From positions 54,986,107-55,050,106 of the forward strand of contig NC_134829.1 of NCBI RefSeq assembly GCF_004210375.1: DNA of 64,000 bases. The letters run 5' to 3'. Every line of letters starts with the position of its first letter. Position 1 is the first letter of the stretch. Below the pieces are notes generated by a model. It made no database searches, was not told the origin of the DNA, and saw only the letters and a program-made list of their open reading frames with translations. The stretch is from Tachypleus tridentatus (Eukaryota > Arthropoda > Merostomata > Xiphosura > Limulidae). Both the position numbers and the translations under genes were made by a program. Shown in pieces: positions 45,571 to 56,995 of the stretch.

Positions 45571-46984
45571 TACCAGCAAGTACGAGCAGACGTAATAAAA
45601 ACAATAATGGGAAGTGTTCTGTAATGAATAACTTGACTAAATATCTTTAAGTGGTAAATAGCAGCTATGGATGAATGTAAATAAATTATAAAATATTTAT
45701 TATAACAAGTAAGTAGAAAACACGATTATGTATCTTCGCAGACTAAGTGACAGTTATTCCTCCAAAGAACGAAAGCATATTTCTTGAAGTAAGTCTTCAC
45801 TTGATGATTTCCCAATAGAAATTGGCAAAAGAAAGTGTGCCTGAATTCAACAGGATAACTCGCTTTTTATGTCCAATTGACAGCATCTCTTTGTGTGATT
45901 TTTTCCCTCACAGCATTGATTGGCTGTCACATTTAGTCAACGTAATAATTGGCCACGAAAGGATAATACAGTTCCGAATCGTTCATTCTGGATGCTGTAT
46001 AGTATTACTTTGTTATAACGTCATTGGTTATAAAGCTTTCTCGGATATAAAGTTGTCAACCCTCGGCTGTCAAAAATTTCGTAAAATTTGTAGTATTATA
46101 TGTTGCTTAACTCACCGGTACGTGGCTGCAGAGACTAAAATCATTACACTTTGTCCTAAAATAAAATAAAAAGTGGGAATTTCTGAGTGCAAAGTCAGAA
46201 GATCCAAATATCAAGCTCAGATGTGAACCTGATATTGGGAAGTAACATAAAAAATGAATTTGAAAATATGCCTGGTAGTCGAAATAGCAAGAAAGTGCTA
46301 TAGCGTTTGTACAAGTCAGGTTTAAAGTAACATAGACAGTTTTCTAGGCACTTATATTAACGGTTGCACAGAAAACTAGTGACTATTTTTAAACCCAGTG
46401 GGGATTGCATATATCTGGTCATAAATGACGTCATTAAAGAGGAAATGGTTTGACTTTGTGAAGAGAGCAAAGGTTCCAAGAATGTTTACAAGACCAAAAT
46501 ACAACTCAATGTCCGAAGGAATAGATATCTCATGACGTTAATTGTAGCAGGTTTAGAGTTGCGTTAAACCTGCTCACTCTGGGCTCGATTTTTGAAAATT
46601 CAATGACTATTCCAGGAATTGTGATATACACGCTAAAAATTCTACATTACGATCGGAAAAAAGCTCGAAATCAAACAATGCAGACTGAAGTATGAGACAT
46701 TTAGAGTAGATACGTATATATGATGTGTTTTGTCTTTGACATATCGAACATTTTGTATTCATGTTATATCATCTATCCTCTTGTTATAGCTCTATTCCCC
46801 ATGTAAATAAATATTTATTTTATTTAAATGATTGTTTTAGTAGTCTTGTTAAATTTATATTTCGACTGCATGTGTGTTTTTTGACTAGTTGACCCATATC
46901 GCTTTCGAGTGCACGTGGCAACTGATGGTAGCGTTCAAATGAGGCAATCTTATATATTACTGTAATATTCCTCAAGGCAGAATA
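45571..46984. other. Intergenic stretch, no gene seen
   Basis: The plus-strand open frame at 45822-46169 (115 residues) has several Cys and His residues but no recognisable domain or splice context, and is judged to be chance. I see no repeat family in the stretch. Confidence 0.5.
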
Positions 46985-47267
46985 GGTTTTTTGTTTTTTA
47001 TTTAATTTTCTCGCAAAGTTACTCAAGGGCTATCTGCGCTAGCCGTTCCTAATTTAGCAGTGTAAGACTAGAGGGAAGGCAGCTAGTCATCACCACCCAC
47101 CGCCAACTCTTGCGCTACTCTTTTACCAACAAATAGTGGGATTGACCATCACATTATAACGCCCCCATGGCTGAAAGAGCGAGCATGTTCGGTGCGATGG
47201 GGATTCGACCCCCGAGACCCTCGGATAACGAGTTGAGTGCCTTAACCCACCTGGTCATGCCAGGCCT
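46985..47267 (-). repeat. tRNA-derived SINE, family 1
   Basis: On the minus strand: AGGCCTGGCATGACCAGGTG, GGTTAAGGCACTCAACTCG, GGGTCGAATCCCCATCGC, the standard core and a TTGCGAGAAAATTAAATAAA tail. Both polymerase III boxes are still recognisable. Confidence 0.9.
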
Positions 47268-47374
47268 AAAGCAAAATGGACAGATAAACTAAGCAATTAG
47301 AGTAACGTAATCTGACTTTCTGGAACACACGTTGTTGCCATTACAGTCTGTAAACTAAAAACTATTTATTTGTT

Positions 47375-47438
47375 TAAGGTCAAGTACAAACGGCTATCTA
47401 TGCTCTACCCATCGTGGGCATAGTTGTAAGTCCCCAGA
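47375..47438 (-). repeat. Fragment of SINE family 2
   Basis: GGCTATCTATGCTCTACCCA followed by TCGTGGGC matches the tail and box B side of the copy at 51442 (GTCTATCTGTGCTCTGCCCA then CCACGGGG). The head is missing. Confidence 0.55.
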
Positions 47439-48124
47439 CATATTGGCGTGCCATAGAAAGCTTATGATTAGCCTTTATATCATACAATATGTTCTGAAAA
47501 CATCATATAATAGCCAAAGAATGTTATAGGTATACAGTTTAAGTTCTGTGCTTAGAGCAGCAATATACCGGAAATGTTCTATCTCCACCATGTGTATTGT
47601 GGTTTTGAAAGTTCTTGTGGTTATATTCATAAAAATTGGCCGAAAGAAGGGTTTTCCCACAAACCCTTATTTGTTCATTATCAATGTCTAACGACTACGT
47701 TTCTAGACGTTGGTCCTAAATATGCTCTTGACTCAATAAAAGAGGTTCCGAATGCATAGCTGTAACATATATTGAACGTCTGGGAGAAAGATTTTATTTT
47801 ATAAATAAAGTGCTAAAGTGACGACTGTTTTTATTATTTTATTTATTACCGTGAAATATTTCACTGGAAGCTCAGCAGTGACCGTAAAATACAGCCACAT
47901 TACAAGCATGCCAAGGTTTTGTACTTTACGTCATTGGCTAAATTACAACAAATCAAAAAATTTGTTTATATACACAAGAAAATTAGCCTTGAAGGTGAAT
48001 TTTACAGAAAAAAGAAAACTTTGCAGTCAAAAGAACTACTCATACTGAATAATTTTGCAGGTTCACATTTTTATAAAAAATATGTGCTAATATATGAAAC
48101 AGATCTTTGTGCAGAAAGAGCCCT

Positions 48125-48175
48125 TTCCGAGCGGCAATTCGAATGTTTTAATTTTTACGTTTGCCGCTCGGAAAA
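48125..48175. other. Inverted repeat (hairpin) upstream of the orphan exon
   Basis: TTTCCGAGCGGCAA is followed after 27 bases by TTGCCGCTCGGAAA, a perfect 14-bp inverted repeat in otherwise AT-rich DNA, about 60-110 bp before the ATG at 48232. The spacer contains TTCGAATG and TTTTTACG. It could be a stem-loop, a dimeric protein site or a relic of a palindromic element. Confidence 0.7.
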
Positions 48176-48231
48176 GTACTGTGACGTAATTGTTGCCAAA
48201 CAAACCGCCACCGCGTTGAATGAAAATATAC

Positions 48232-48473
48232 ATGGCCAGTGCATACGGAGAAACAAAGGCGGAGTCTGTTTTGACTTTGGGTTCTGAACAGTGTTGAGTA
48301 GCACCATATCAATTCGAACCTACTCTGAACGAACCTAGAACAGTTACTTTTGACACAGATCTGACAAGTTCTAGTGATGAGGACAGTTCCACGAGCGAGA
48401 GTAGCAGAACTGTGAGTGATACTGATAGCGCCCAGGCCGGTTGCGAGTCGGTCATACTTCCAGTGGAAGAATG
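48232..48473 (+). pseudogene. Possible orphan first exon, P2X7-tail-like protein
   Basis: An ATG frame (MASAYGETKAESVLTL...) runs 80 codons to a perfect donor (GAATG|GTAAGT), interrupted by one TGA at 48295. After the stop it reads VAPYQFEPTLNEPR, an acidic Ser/Asp/Glu run (SSSDEDSSTSESS), and ESVILPVEEW at the splice. PYxFEP followed by a Ser/Glu-rich linker and a Trp is how I remember multicopy invertebrate proteins with a Cys-rich P2X7 C-terminal-like domain (usually WCxCxxC next). No matching Cys-rich exon was found downstream. It may be a dead copy, or start after the stop. Confidence 0.35.
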
Positions 48474-49358
48474 GTAAGTCTAATCATGACAACAAATATA
48501 GTCTGTATTATTTCACGTGCAATTTTAAGCATCTCGAAACCTGTCTGGTATTTATAAATTATTGGTATCACAGACTGGGTTTTCTTTGTTTATACTTTGC
48601 CGACTATGGTAACTAATACTCGGCTCTTCCACAATCATTGCACCGGGTATTTTGATTTGAATATTATTATTTTTCAAGCTGCGTGATTTGAAAATATTCT
48701 CCTCATATTCATGAAATGGTCATCTATGGATTCAAAACAATATCTATAGAATTTCAAAATAGCTGGGAGAGAAGAGCGACTTCCTATTACAGTTATAAGT
48801 TTGTAATTTTGCATTTTCAGGCTATATACATACTTAGCTTATCGCAGATTTGTCAGGTGGATATGTAAAAGACGAGGAAACTGAATAGAGTCATTTTGCC
48901 AGCCTGTATCGGCGCGCAACGAAGCGTGTTTGGCAATTATTACGTCATAGTTGTAAAACGTCACGGAAACAGCCGAGAGGAACTTGAGTTCGAGAACCCG
49001 CATATTTTGTTTCATTTTTTACTCAAAAACTAAAGTGTTTAAAAATATGGCAACCACACAGGAATTATACCTAACCAAAGTACAGTTTCTAAGGCAATTA
49101 TTAAATTTGTTAAAAATCTACCTTTCAGATTTTATTAAAGAAGTCAATTCTAGTCGGAGTTGTTGTTTAGGAATATATGTTCCCTTTAAATATCAAGCAC
49201 ACGTTTTATTTATATACCTCGATATTATTAAAGACACTGGCAAGTCGTTTTAAATATAGGACTATTATTTACTTTTATAGCTTTAATATAAACAAGTAAA
49301 CATAGAGTGTTGAAACTGTGTCTATATTGTAAGTGTTTGAGGATTCCAAAGCATTTCA

Positions 49359-49624
49359 GGCTCGGCATGGCCAGGTGGTTAGGGCGCTCGATTCGTAATC
49401 GCGGGTTCGAATCCATGTAACACCAAACATGCTCGCCCTTTCAGCCGTGGGGGCGTTATGAGGTGACGGTCAATCCCACTATTCATTGGTAAAAGAGTAG
49501 CCCAAGAGTTGGCGGTGGGTAGTAATGACTAGCTGTCTTCCTTCTGGTCTTACACTGCTAAATTACAGACACCTCGACCAGATAGTCCTCGTGTAGCTTT
49601 GCGCGAAATTCAACACAAACCAAA
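49359..49624 (+). repeat. tRNA-derived SINE, family 1, head shortened
   Basis: CTCGGCATGGCCAGGTGGTT (box A), then ATTCGTAATCGCGGGTTCGA (box B) with a deletion of about 10 bp between anticodon loop and B box, then the standard core and tail (AGCTTTGCGCGAAATTCAAC and ACAAACC). Confidence 0.9.
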
Positions 49625-49835
49625 GTATTTTATTACTATAAAAGTTGTGAAGAAAACCATTTCTAACCAACAAAAGTACAAGAATCAGTGGTGATTATTA
49701 TTCTATTCGTTTTGGTTTTTTTTACTTTCTACTTTATTTAAATTATCCAACGAATATTATTAAGAAGTAATTTTTTATTGTATCATAAGAAATATTAAAA
49801 TACATTTTCCTCACATATTAAATTACTTAAATGTT

Positions 49836-49955
49836 GGTCCTCCGCTGGTAAAGCAGCAAGTCCACGGAATTACTACACTAAAATTAGGCATTCGATTCCC
49901 CTCGATGGACACAGCGGATAATCCGATATGGCTTTACATTAAGAAAACACACGTA
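49836..49955 (+). repeat. tRNA-derived SINE, family 2
   Basis: GGTCCTCCGCTGGTAAAGC, GCATTCGATTCCCCTCGATG, GATAATCCGATATGGCTTTA and AAGAAAACACACG give head, box B and tail in the order seen at 41503. Confidence 0.8.
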
Positions 49956-49999
49956 AATGTTTCGTAATGATCAAGAGATGTTGGAACGCAGAATAAGAC

Positions 50000-50092
50000 A
50001 GAAAATGTCTTACTAGATTTCCACGTGATCAAGCCAGCTATTGGTCATTTTGAGACTAGATTTCCACGTGATCAAGTCAGCTATTGGTCATT
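50000..50092. repeat. Two-copy direct duplication, about 43 bp
   Basis: ACTAGATTTCCACGTGATCA, followed by AGCCAGCTATTGGTCATT, occurs twice in a row with one base difference (AGTCAGC in the second copy). Confidence 0.9.
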
Positions 50093-50968
50093 CTCCTACA
50101 CACATTATCGTATATTTTATTGCAAAAAAAGTGACTGAACTCTTACTTAAGAGTCTCTGATTGGATTTATTATTGAAACAAAGAAACTTATGTCAAGTAC
50201 AAACAAGAACCATACTAAGTATTTCTAAATAAACATAGTGAAAGAAAAGTTACCTTAATTAGTTGATGTCTCATTTTTACTTAAAGTTTTTATGTGCAGA
50301 ATAAATCTATCAAAATGAAGTTAACATTTTTATTATAATAAAAATGATGATTTATTAGTAATTTAGAAGATTCTCAAACCACCAGATGGCAATACTTGCT
50401 CTTAGCTAGTACTTTGGTCAGCCTTTGTTTTTTTGCCTATGTAATCTGGTTTGAAATTGCATTAAAGAAAACCGGATGTTAATAATAATAATAATAAACA
50501 AGATTTTAGGGGAAAAAAACAACTTTTATTTTACAACTGTTGTTTTTATTTTGACTTGTAGACGTTCAATTACTGTCATGCATGAGAATACTGTGTAATT
50601 AATACCTGAATTCGGACGCAATCTTTCTAGATATCTGAGAACAATCAGAACTGATACTGTTTAACAAAAGTAAACTTATTTAACTGCAGAAAACTTTTGT
50701 TATCCGAGACGTAAATGCGAAATCTGCTTCTTTCAAGTTGTACAAGAGGCTAATACAACGCGTTAGCCATGACTGTGATACATAGCTACAACCATTCATT
50801 AGGCGTAACTGTTGGGGATGCTATCTAACTATACCGTGTAAAGTGAACTACATTACATCAATACGGGAGTAAGATAAAGTTGTAAGTGAAAGATAACGAT
50901 TTCTTTTATCATAATTTTCATGCAAAGCGACACAATGGACTAACAACAAAGAACAGTACCTAATTTTG
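50093..50968. other. Intergenic stretch, no gene seen
   Basis: AT-rich DNA with a short (AAT)n run near 50483. No exon or known repeat was recognised. Confidence 0.6.
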
Positions 50969-51243
50969 AGGCCTCCGCATGGCCAGGTGGTTAAGGTACT
51001 CTACTCGTAATCTGAGTGTCGCGGGTTCGAATCCCCTTCGCACCATACATGCTCGTCCTTTCACTAGTGTGGGCGTTATAATGTGACGGTCAATCCTACA
51101 ATTTGTTGGTAAAAGAGTAGCCTAAGAGTTGACGGTGGGTGGCGATGACTAGCTGCCTTTCCTCTAGTCTTACACTGCTAAATTAGGGACGGCTATCAGA
51201 GATAGCCCTCGAGTAGCTTTGCGCGAAATTCAAAACAAACCTA
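50969..51243 (+). repeat. tRNA-derived SINE, family 1, near full length
   Basis: GCATGGCCAGGTGGTTAAGG (box A), CTACTCGTAATCTGAGTGTC and GCGGGTTCGAATCCCCTTCG (box B), full core, and the tail GATAGCCCTCGAGTAGCTTT then GCGCGAAATTCAAAACAAAC. This is the best-preserved copy in the window and serves as reference for the family. Confidence 0.93.
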
Positions 51244-51441
51244 AGTTTGAACTAATAGAGTAGAAGAAGAACATGGACCCAAAAAACGGAGTTCATTTTT
51301 GCGGCAACGAGCTGCGAACTATAAAACTTTGAATTAACAGCCCCATCGCAAATCACCCGACGCAACTGCATATACACTTCACACCAGTTCTACGCTACCT
51401 GAAAATCCAAAAATATTTCAGAATTACCGTGATTTAATTAA

Positions 51442-51563
51442 GTTTGTTTAGAATTAAGCGCAAAGTTTCACAATTGTCTATCTGTGCTCTGCCCACCACG
51501 GGGATCGAATCCCGATTTTAGCGTTGTAAATCCGTAGACTTACCGCTATACCAGCGGGAGACA
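51442..51563 (-). repeat. tRNA-derived SINE, family 2
   Basis: On the minus strand: CTCCCGCTGGTATAGCGGTA (box A), AGTCTACGGATTTACAACG, GGGATTCGATCCCCGTGGTG (box B), then AGAGCACAGATAGACAATTG and a tail of TTTGCGCTTAATTCTAAAC. The tail differs from the ACACAC-tailed copies, so the head is shared by more than one SINE type. Confidence 0.85.
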
Positions 51564-51755
51564 CAGCTGTGAGAGTCCGCAGACTTACTCCTGTACTACT
51601 TTTAAGAAATGGATTACAGAAAGCGACCTAGTTTTAGAACTAAGTGATACCGACATTCACTAAGTATAAAAACCGACCAATAACAACGAATGTAAGATTT
51701 TAAGGAAGTTTTATAAAATATTCTAGAAGTTTGTGGATTTTTTTTATTTTGTTGC

Positions 51756-51756
<1 letters not shown>

Positions 51757-51811
<55 letters not shown>
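51757..51811. repeat. (TG)n(TA)n microsatellite
   Basis: A run of about seven TG units passes directly into about 20 TA units. Confidence 0.97.
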
Positions 51812-51814
<3 letters not shown>

Positions 51815-51863
51815 AGTTTTATCCCAGTGTCACAAATATTACTAGGAGTTTAAATTTAAGTGT

Positions 51864-52125
51864 ATTGTTTTTTGAATTTCGCGTAAAGTTACACAAGGGC
51901 TACCTGCGCTAGCCATCCCTAATTTAGTAGTGTAAGGCGAGAGGAAAGGCAGCTAGTCATCACCACCCACCGCTAACTCTTGGGCTACTCTTTTACCAAC
52001 GAAGAGTGAGATTGATCGTACATTATAAAGCCCCAACGGCTGAAAGAGCGAGCATGTTTGGTGCGACGGGCATTCGAACCAATGACTCTCCGATTACGAG
52101 TCGAGTGCCTTAACCACCGAGCCTG
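51864..52125 (-). repeat. tRNA-derived SINE, family 1
   Basis: On the minus strand a partial head (GGTGGTTAAGGCACTCGACT, GGTTCGAATGCCCGTCGC), the full core and the tail (GTGTAACTTTACGCGAAATT CAAAA). The first bases of the head are replaced or lost at 52125. Confidence 0.88.
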
Positions 52126-53114
52126 TAAGTTATGATTTTAATGAGGTATTTATTACGGTGAGAATACCATTAGGTAATGGCCATCATATTATCTAGAAAG
52201 ATCATGAAAACGTAGAAATAAGAGAAAGACATAAGTTACGGTTCAGTTATTTATTTAATTAATCAGCGATTCAGTTCAATGTCATTTAGTGAGTTAGACT
52301 GTAAGAGTTAGTGTACGCGAGTTCGTCGGTATGTTTTTTTTTTTGTTTTTTTTTTTAATTACACACAGTCGATTGGTGATGAAATTCTGCGACTAGTCAC
52401 ACAAGTAAAGTAGGCGTGCATCGGTTTCAGAATTTCTGTTGCAGTGTTGTTTGGGAAGTCAGGCCTACGAATGTAACGTGTGCCAAACATTATTATATCG
52501 TTATTGTCACGTGTACTGAATTTGACATTTTCACCAAATGATCAGAAAACCCCGCCTAACAAGTGAATATGTTACATTATATATACGTCACTAGTTTTAT
52601 CTAAAATCAATTTCTGCGATTATTTGAATCTGTATTTCAAAAATAAGGATATAAAATTATACAAAAGTTTACCACACGGGGTCGTTCAGCTATATACCCG
52701 TTATACACATTAAAATTAGACGTTAAATCACGTTACATTACTGTTAGCCAGTATAAAATATCTATATAAATTTAACATAAGTATTTTGTGAAGTGATTAA
52801 CGAAATACTATTGGAATTGGTAAACAGACTTATCATTGCAATCAAACTGTCGGGTTTGTTAAATTGTCACTTTTTAAATACTTCAATTTATTTGACCTCA
52901 GTTTCAAGCTACGATTTTTTCTATATAAACACTTTGGTCATTTACTTTTTAATTCATTAGTAATTTAATAACACGACTAAATACGATAATATGTTGAAAA
53001 AAAAGTTAAAAGGTAACTCCGATTTCTTCGTAAGAACTTCGATAAATTATTTTAAACATAGCAGTTGGCAGGAAGGAACTTCAATGTGGCAACTGAAGAT
53101 TTCAGAGCGAGATT
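52126..53114. other. Intergenic stretch, no gene seen
   Basis: AT-rich with a T run at 52330-52357. No exon or repeat recognised. The open frame at 52991-53173 runs into a SINE and is not a gene. Confidence 0.6.
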
Positions 53115-53369
53115 GGTTTGTTTTGAATTTCGCACAAGGATACTCGAGAGTTATCTGCGCTAACCGTCCCTAATTTAGGAGTGTAAGACTAGAGGGAAGG
53201 CAACTAGTCATCACTGTCCACCGCCAACTCTTGGGCTACTCTTTTACCAACGAATAGTGGGATTGACCATCACATTATAACGCCCCAACGGGTGAAAGGG
53301 CGAGCGTGTTTGGCTCGACGGGAATGCGAACCCCCGACCCTCAGATTACGAGTCGAGTGCCTTAACCAA
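53115..53369 (-). repeat. tRNA-derived SINE, family 1
   Basis: On the minus strand: TTGGTTAAGGCACTCGACTC, GGGGGTTCGCATTCCCGTCG, full core, and a tail of TATCCTTGTGCGAAATTCAA AACAAACC. The box A start is lost. Confidence 0.9.
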
Positions 53370-53754
53370 TTAGAGTGAGAAGTTGGAAGTATAAGAGGTT
53401 GCTAAAAGCACCTTAATTTTCGGGAGGGAGGGGTCGAGATACAAGTCATTCGGAAAATTAATAGAACTTGGTTACTGTAAAAGTAATAATTGTGTTTATA
53501 CTTGGTTACTGTAAATCTTATGAGGTGGTAAACACTTTTCTATAAAATTAACCATACTGAAATGACTTTCTCATTATTAGAAATGTCTTCATCTAGATTC
53601 ACAAAATCTTATCGTCTGCTAAGCTTCTTCTCGTTTAATAATAAACAAACTGTAAAGCTAGAAAGATATACCTTCGTTCTGTATTTGACTTATACAGCCA
53701 CGTACAACCTAATATTGTTTCCCTCAGTTTTCTGCAGATGATACGATGACGAAA

Positions 53755-54013
53755 GTTCGTTTGTTCGGTTCCTAAACTTCGGGTAAAGCTACATGAGGCC
53801 TACCTGTGGTAGCCATTCCTAATTTGGCTGTACACGACTAAAGGGAAGAAAGCTAGTCATCAGCACTCACCGCCAATTCTTGGGCTACTCTTACCAACGA
53901 ATAGTGGGATTGAACGTCACATAACTCCCTCAGGGTTGAAAGGGTGAGCATGTTTATTGTGACAGGGATTCGAATTCTCAGATTACGATTCGAGTGCCTC
54001 GTCACCTGTCCAT
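53755..54013 (-). repeat. tRNA-derived SINE, family 1, older copy
   Basis: On the minus strand the head is damaged (GAGGCACTCGAATCGTAATC, GAGAATTCGAATCCCTGTC), the core is recognisable (GTGACGTTCAATCCCACTAT, CAAGAATTGGCGGTGAGTG) and the tail reads TGTAGCTTTACCCGAAGTTT. Divergence is clearly higher than in neighbouring copies. Confidence 0.8.
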
Positions 54014-55072
54014 CTTTCAGGAGAATAATAAATCAAGGCACATGTTTATTGTTGGATGACTGGCTTGTCATAAACTTTATTTTGAGTTAAACAATAACAA
54101 ACAAAAACACGATTGCAGTCAAAGACCTCCAACTGAACAGTTACTTTTAGTTTCATTATATAGTATCCTCAGAAGTTGATCGTCGGACAAGAAAAGTTCC
54201 TTTTCTCTCGAGTTAGATATCTGCTAGAAAAAACAAACAAACTTGTATTAAACTTCTTCAAAATATAAGATTTAGGGTTAGCTGGGCCTTTAATGAAAGA
54301 TCGAGAATTATCAAATAATAAAGTAACAGTAACTACATAATGAACTAAATTAAAAATTTCTCTACTTAGTACAGAATTTTGTTTATTATACTAATCAACT
54401 GAAAAAAAATTAAGGATTTTTATATTATATTCACTATTCAATAATTAAAAGTTTTTCATTATAAAGAACTAAATGAATTTTACCGAGTTTTATATTAATT
54501 ATAATTATTATTACCAACTAAATGCATTTTATCGATTTATATACTCACTAGAGATTTGAAACTGTATTTTTAGTATAATCAACTGAATTAATTTTCGAGT
54601 TTTGCGCCCTCTGTTGCTATATTTTATTTTTACCCAACAGATAGAATAAATTTCACTGATTTCTGTAAACACTCTAGATTTTTAGTTGTTTTTTTATTGC
54701 AAAAGATTTGAGATCAATAATGTCGGTTTATTGTTTTATAAGTTTTAGAAAAATCTATGACTTCAGCGGTAAATATTTTATTTCAAATAAAAAATAAAAG
54801 CTGCTTATTGTATTTATTTAATTCCAAATGATAACAGAGCTTTTTTGTTTATTTTCTTCACACAAGTGCTCGATCTATTAATAATATAATTTCGTAAAAC
54901 AGCAAATAGTATATTCGTCTAAGTTTAATAATCTATATCCAAGTAGTACGAATTATTCGAAATCAAACTTTCGACACAATTCAGGTTTTGAAATACTAAT
55001 TGTGAGCGCAGGTAAAAGTTAGATATACATCTAAGTAATTGTGACCTTTTTATATATAGAAATCATACTGAC
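54014..55072. other. Downstream of the GPI-type gene, no feature seen
   Basis: Very AT-rich DNA that includes the likely 3' UTR of the gene ending at 55073. Several minus-strand AATAAA-like words are present, but none can be chosen as the poly(A) signal from sequence alone. Confidence 0.5.
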
Positions 55073-55180
55073 CTACTTTGATGGTCCTAACTGTAACAAC
55101 GTCATTATTAACGCTAGAGTAAATATCACTGCGGAAAATCCCAAGGAACTTCCAGAATTCCCTTCTTTACTTGTTGAAGT
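55073..55180 (-). CDS. Small predicted GPI-anchored protein, exon 3 (C-terminal tail)
   Basis: The last coding exon, acceptor AATTTCAG|ACTTC, encodes residues 82-116, TSTSKEGNSGSSLGFSAVIF then TLALIMTLLQLGPSK and a TAG stop at 55075-55073. Small residues (GNSGSS) followed by a hydrophobic stretch of about 17 residues and a very short end is the pattern of a GPI-attachment signal. A single-pass membrane anchor is the alternative. The mature product would be only about 60 residues, heavily glycosylated, at the cell surface. The 2.9-kb intron (55181-58071) contains a SINE tail fragment and no further exon that I could recognise. Confidence 0.75.
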   Translation of the reverse strand, partial: TSTSKEGNSGSSLGFSAVIFTLALIMTLLQLGPSK

Positions 55181-55481
55181 CTGAAATTGTCAGCAAGTTA
55201 ATATATTAATGGTTAAGTGGTGACAAGAGGATTCAGAAGTAATTGTTATTGTAAAAGATCACTGTGTAGAAATATTTCTAACTGATGACAGTTTCTTACG
55301 TTACTTTAAGTACGTCTGTGGTTAGACTTTAGATTACAAAAATCATTTGATTTAATCTTCATGGATGCGACAGAAAAAGACTCATCTGTGATATACCTAA
55401 TGTGGAACAATAAACCTAATTTTTATATTTAAAGACACTGATTTAATGTTAAAGGGGATAAACATCAATCTACAGACATTA

Positions 55482-55562
55482 TTAGAGCCCTTACCTACAA
55501 GGCGCAGATAACCTTGTTGCTTTGCGCCATAAACCACCAAACCAACCAACCAACCAACCTTA
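55482..55562 (+). repeat. SINE 3' tail fragment with (AACC)n end
   Basis: GGCGCAGATAACCTTGTTGC, then TTTGCGCCATAAACCACC and a run of AACC units. It resembles the tail logic of SINE family 1 (GCGCAGATAGCC, CTTTGCGCGAAA), but with a different terminal repeat. The head is missing. Confidence 0.6.
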
Positions 55563-56852
55563 CCTACAATATTTGTATTTTTTACATAAAAGAAGGGCAT
55601 ATATTTGTTAAAAGCGATCAGAACTACTGTAATGATCCTCAATGTGTGTGTGTGTGTGGGGGGTCATCTTAATTAGATAGGTTAAGATATTTCAGTTTAT
55701 TTTGAGAAAAGATGGAAAGAAGTCACAACGATATACTTAATGCTTGTAAGATTATCTGGGAATCAATAGGAAAAAGGCTTCAGATATCTTTGAACAAAAC
55801 AGGCCATGACGTCACGAGTTTAAGACTTTGAAAAGTCAAGACAGGCTTGACATTTATTTTCTACAAGGTCATTGACTTGGGAAACCGTTGCCTTTCATAA
55901 TAATGGAGGACAGTGTTTTGTAAAGGTTGAAGAGAGAAAGCGAATATTTCCTCTAAACTGAAGAGAAACTGGAAAATTTTATTTTCTCAAGAATGGGAAT
56001 GCAAGGACATCCTTGAATGATTAAATGGTCCCTTATTGTTCATATGTTGAGTTTTAATGGTTGGAGATACAAGACGTTTTGATATTAAATCACACAAATC
56101 TAGTTATTACACATTCTACCTAAAGCCTTCTATGGTTTGTTGGTAAGTATAAGGCTTAACACTAAAAAAATTTCGATACGTGCCGTGTGCAAAACTCAAA
56201 GCTTATTGTTTGGCTTTGTGTTAAACAAGAAACAAGTTTCCTTCTAATAATTCATAGTATTAAAAATAAACATTACTACGGTATAACACTAATAATTATT
56301 ACGCATTTACTGATTACTTCGTGGTTTAAAAAGTATATAAAAACTTAGAAGTACACGAGACTAGAAACCTGCCTTTGTTGCACCAAACTTAGTTCCAGAA
56401 ACGACATATGTCAGAATTTTTTTTTTAAACCAGCTAACGAGTACGAGAGCACAGATGTGAAATTTACCTGACATTTCGTGTTTATTATCCTACAGGTGGA
56501 AGTACATAAAGCTGACGAAAATCCGTTATTTTTAGTTCAAATTCATGATTACACACATTCGAGAAACAAGACCTTCTTACTGAACTATACAGAAACTATT
56601 CGTCTACGTTACAGGTTTCATTTGCTTAGAACTGTCATTTGAATTTTTAAAACATTTAAACTTACTGATATATTTGTAATATAATCCATCATAAAATTAA
56701 GAGTCAAAATCGAGAAACTTCTGAAATTCGAAACATCTAAAAAAGAACATCATCATTAAACACCTTTTAAAATAAAAACTTATAAACCAAAATAACTAAA
56801 AATATGCATTTCATATAATTTTTACGTAACTTGTAAATGTTATTTTTAAGCG

Positions 56853-56995
56853 AAGTGGCGTGACCTACTGGCTAGCGTCCCGTTGACACATAAAAAATCG
56901 CGTTCCGTACTTTGGGGCTGTTAGTATGTTGTAAATTGACATTCGAACTCTAGTATTGGGTTCGAGTGGCCCAGGATTTTGGTAGTGGCTACTGT
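56853..56995 (+). repeat. Possible third tRNA-derived SINE type
   Basis: GTGGCGTGACCTACTGGCTA resembles a tRNA box A region and TTGGGTTCGAGTGGCCC contains a box B-like GGTTCGAGT, but the spacing is too long for a simple tRNA. Only one copy is in the window, so the call is tentative. Confidence 0.35.

Noticed and set aside
45462..45650. Plus-strand 62-residue open frame rich in Arg and Ala.
   Set aside because: It runs through the antisense of a SINE head. The amino acid bias comes from its GC-rich tRNA part.
47919..48287. 122-residue plus-strand open frame upstream of the orphan exon.
   Set aside because: No recognisable motif, AT-driven composition, and it crosses the hairpin and the motif used as possible promoter. 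A chance frame is more likely.
50969..51045. tRNA-like sequence with an anticodon-loop-like CTCGTAA.
   Set aside because: The arms do not pair as a tRNA and the SINE core follows directly. It is a SINE head, not a tRNA gene.
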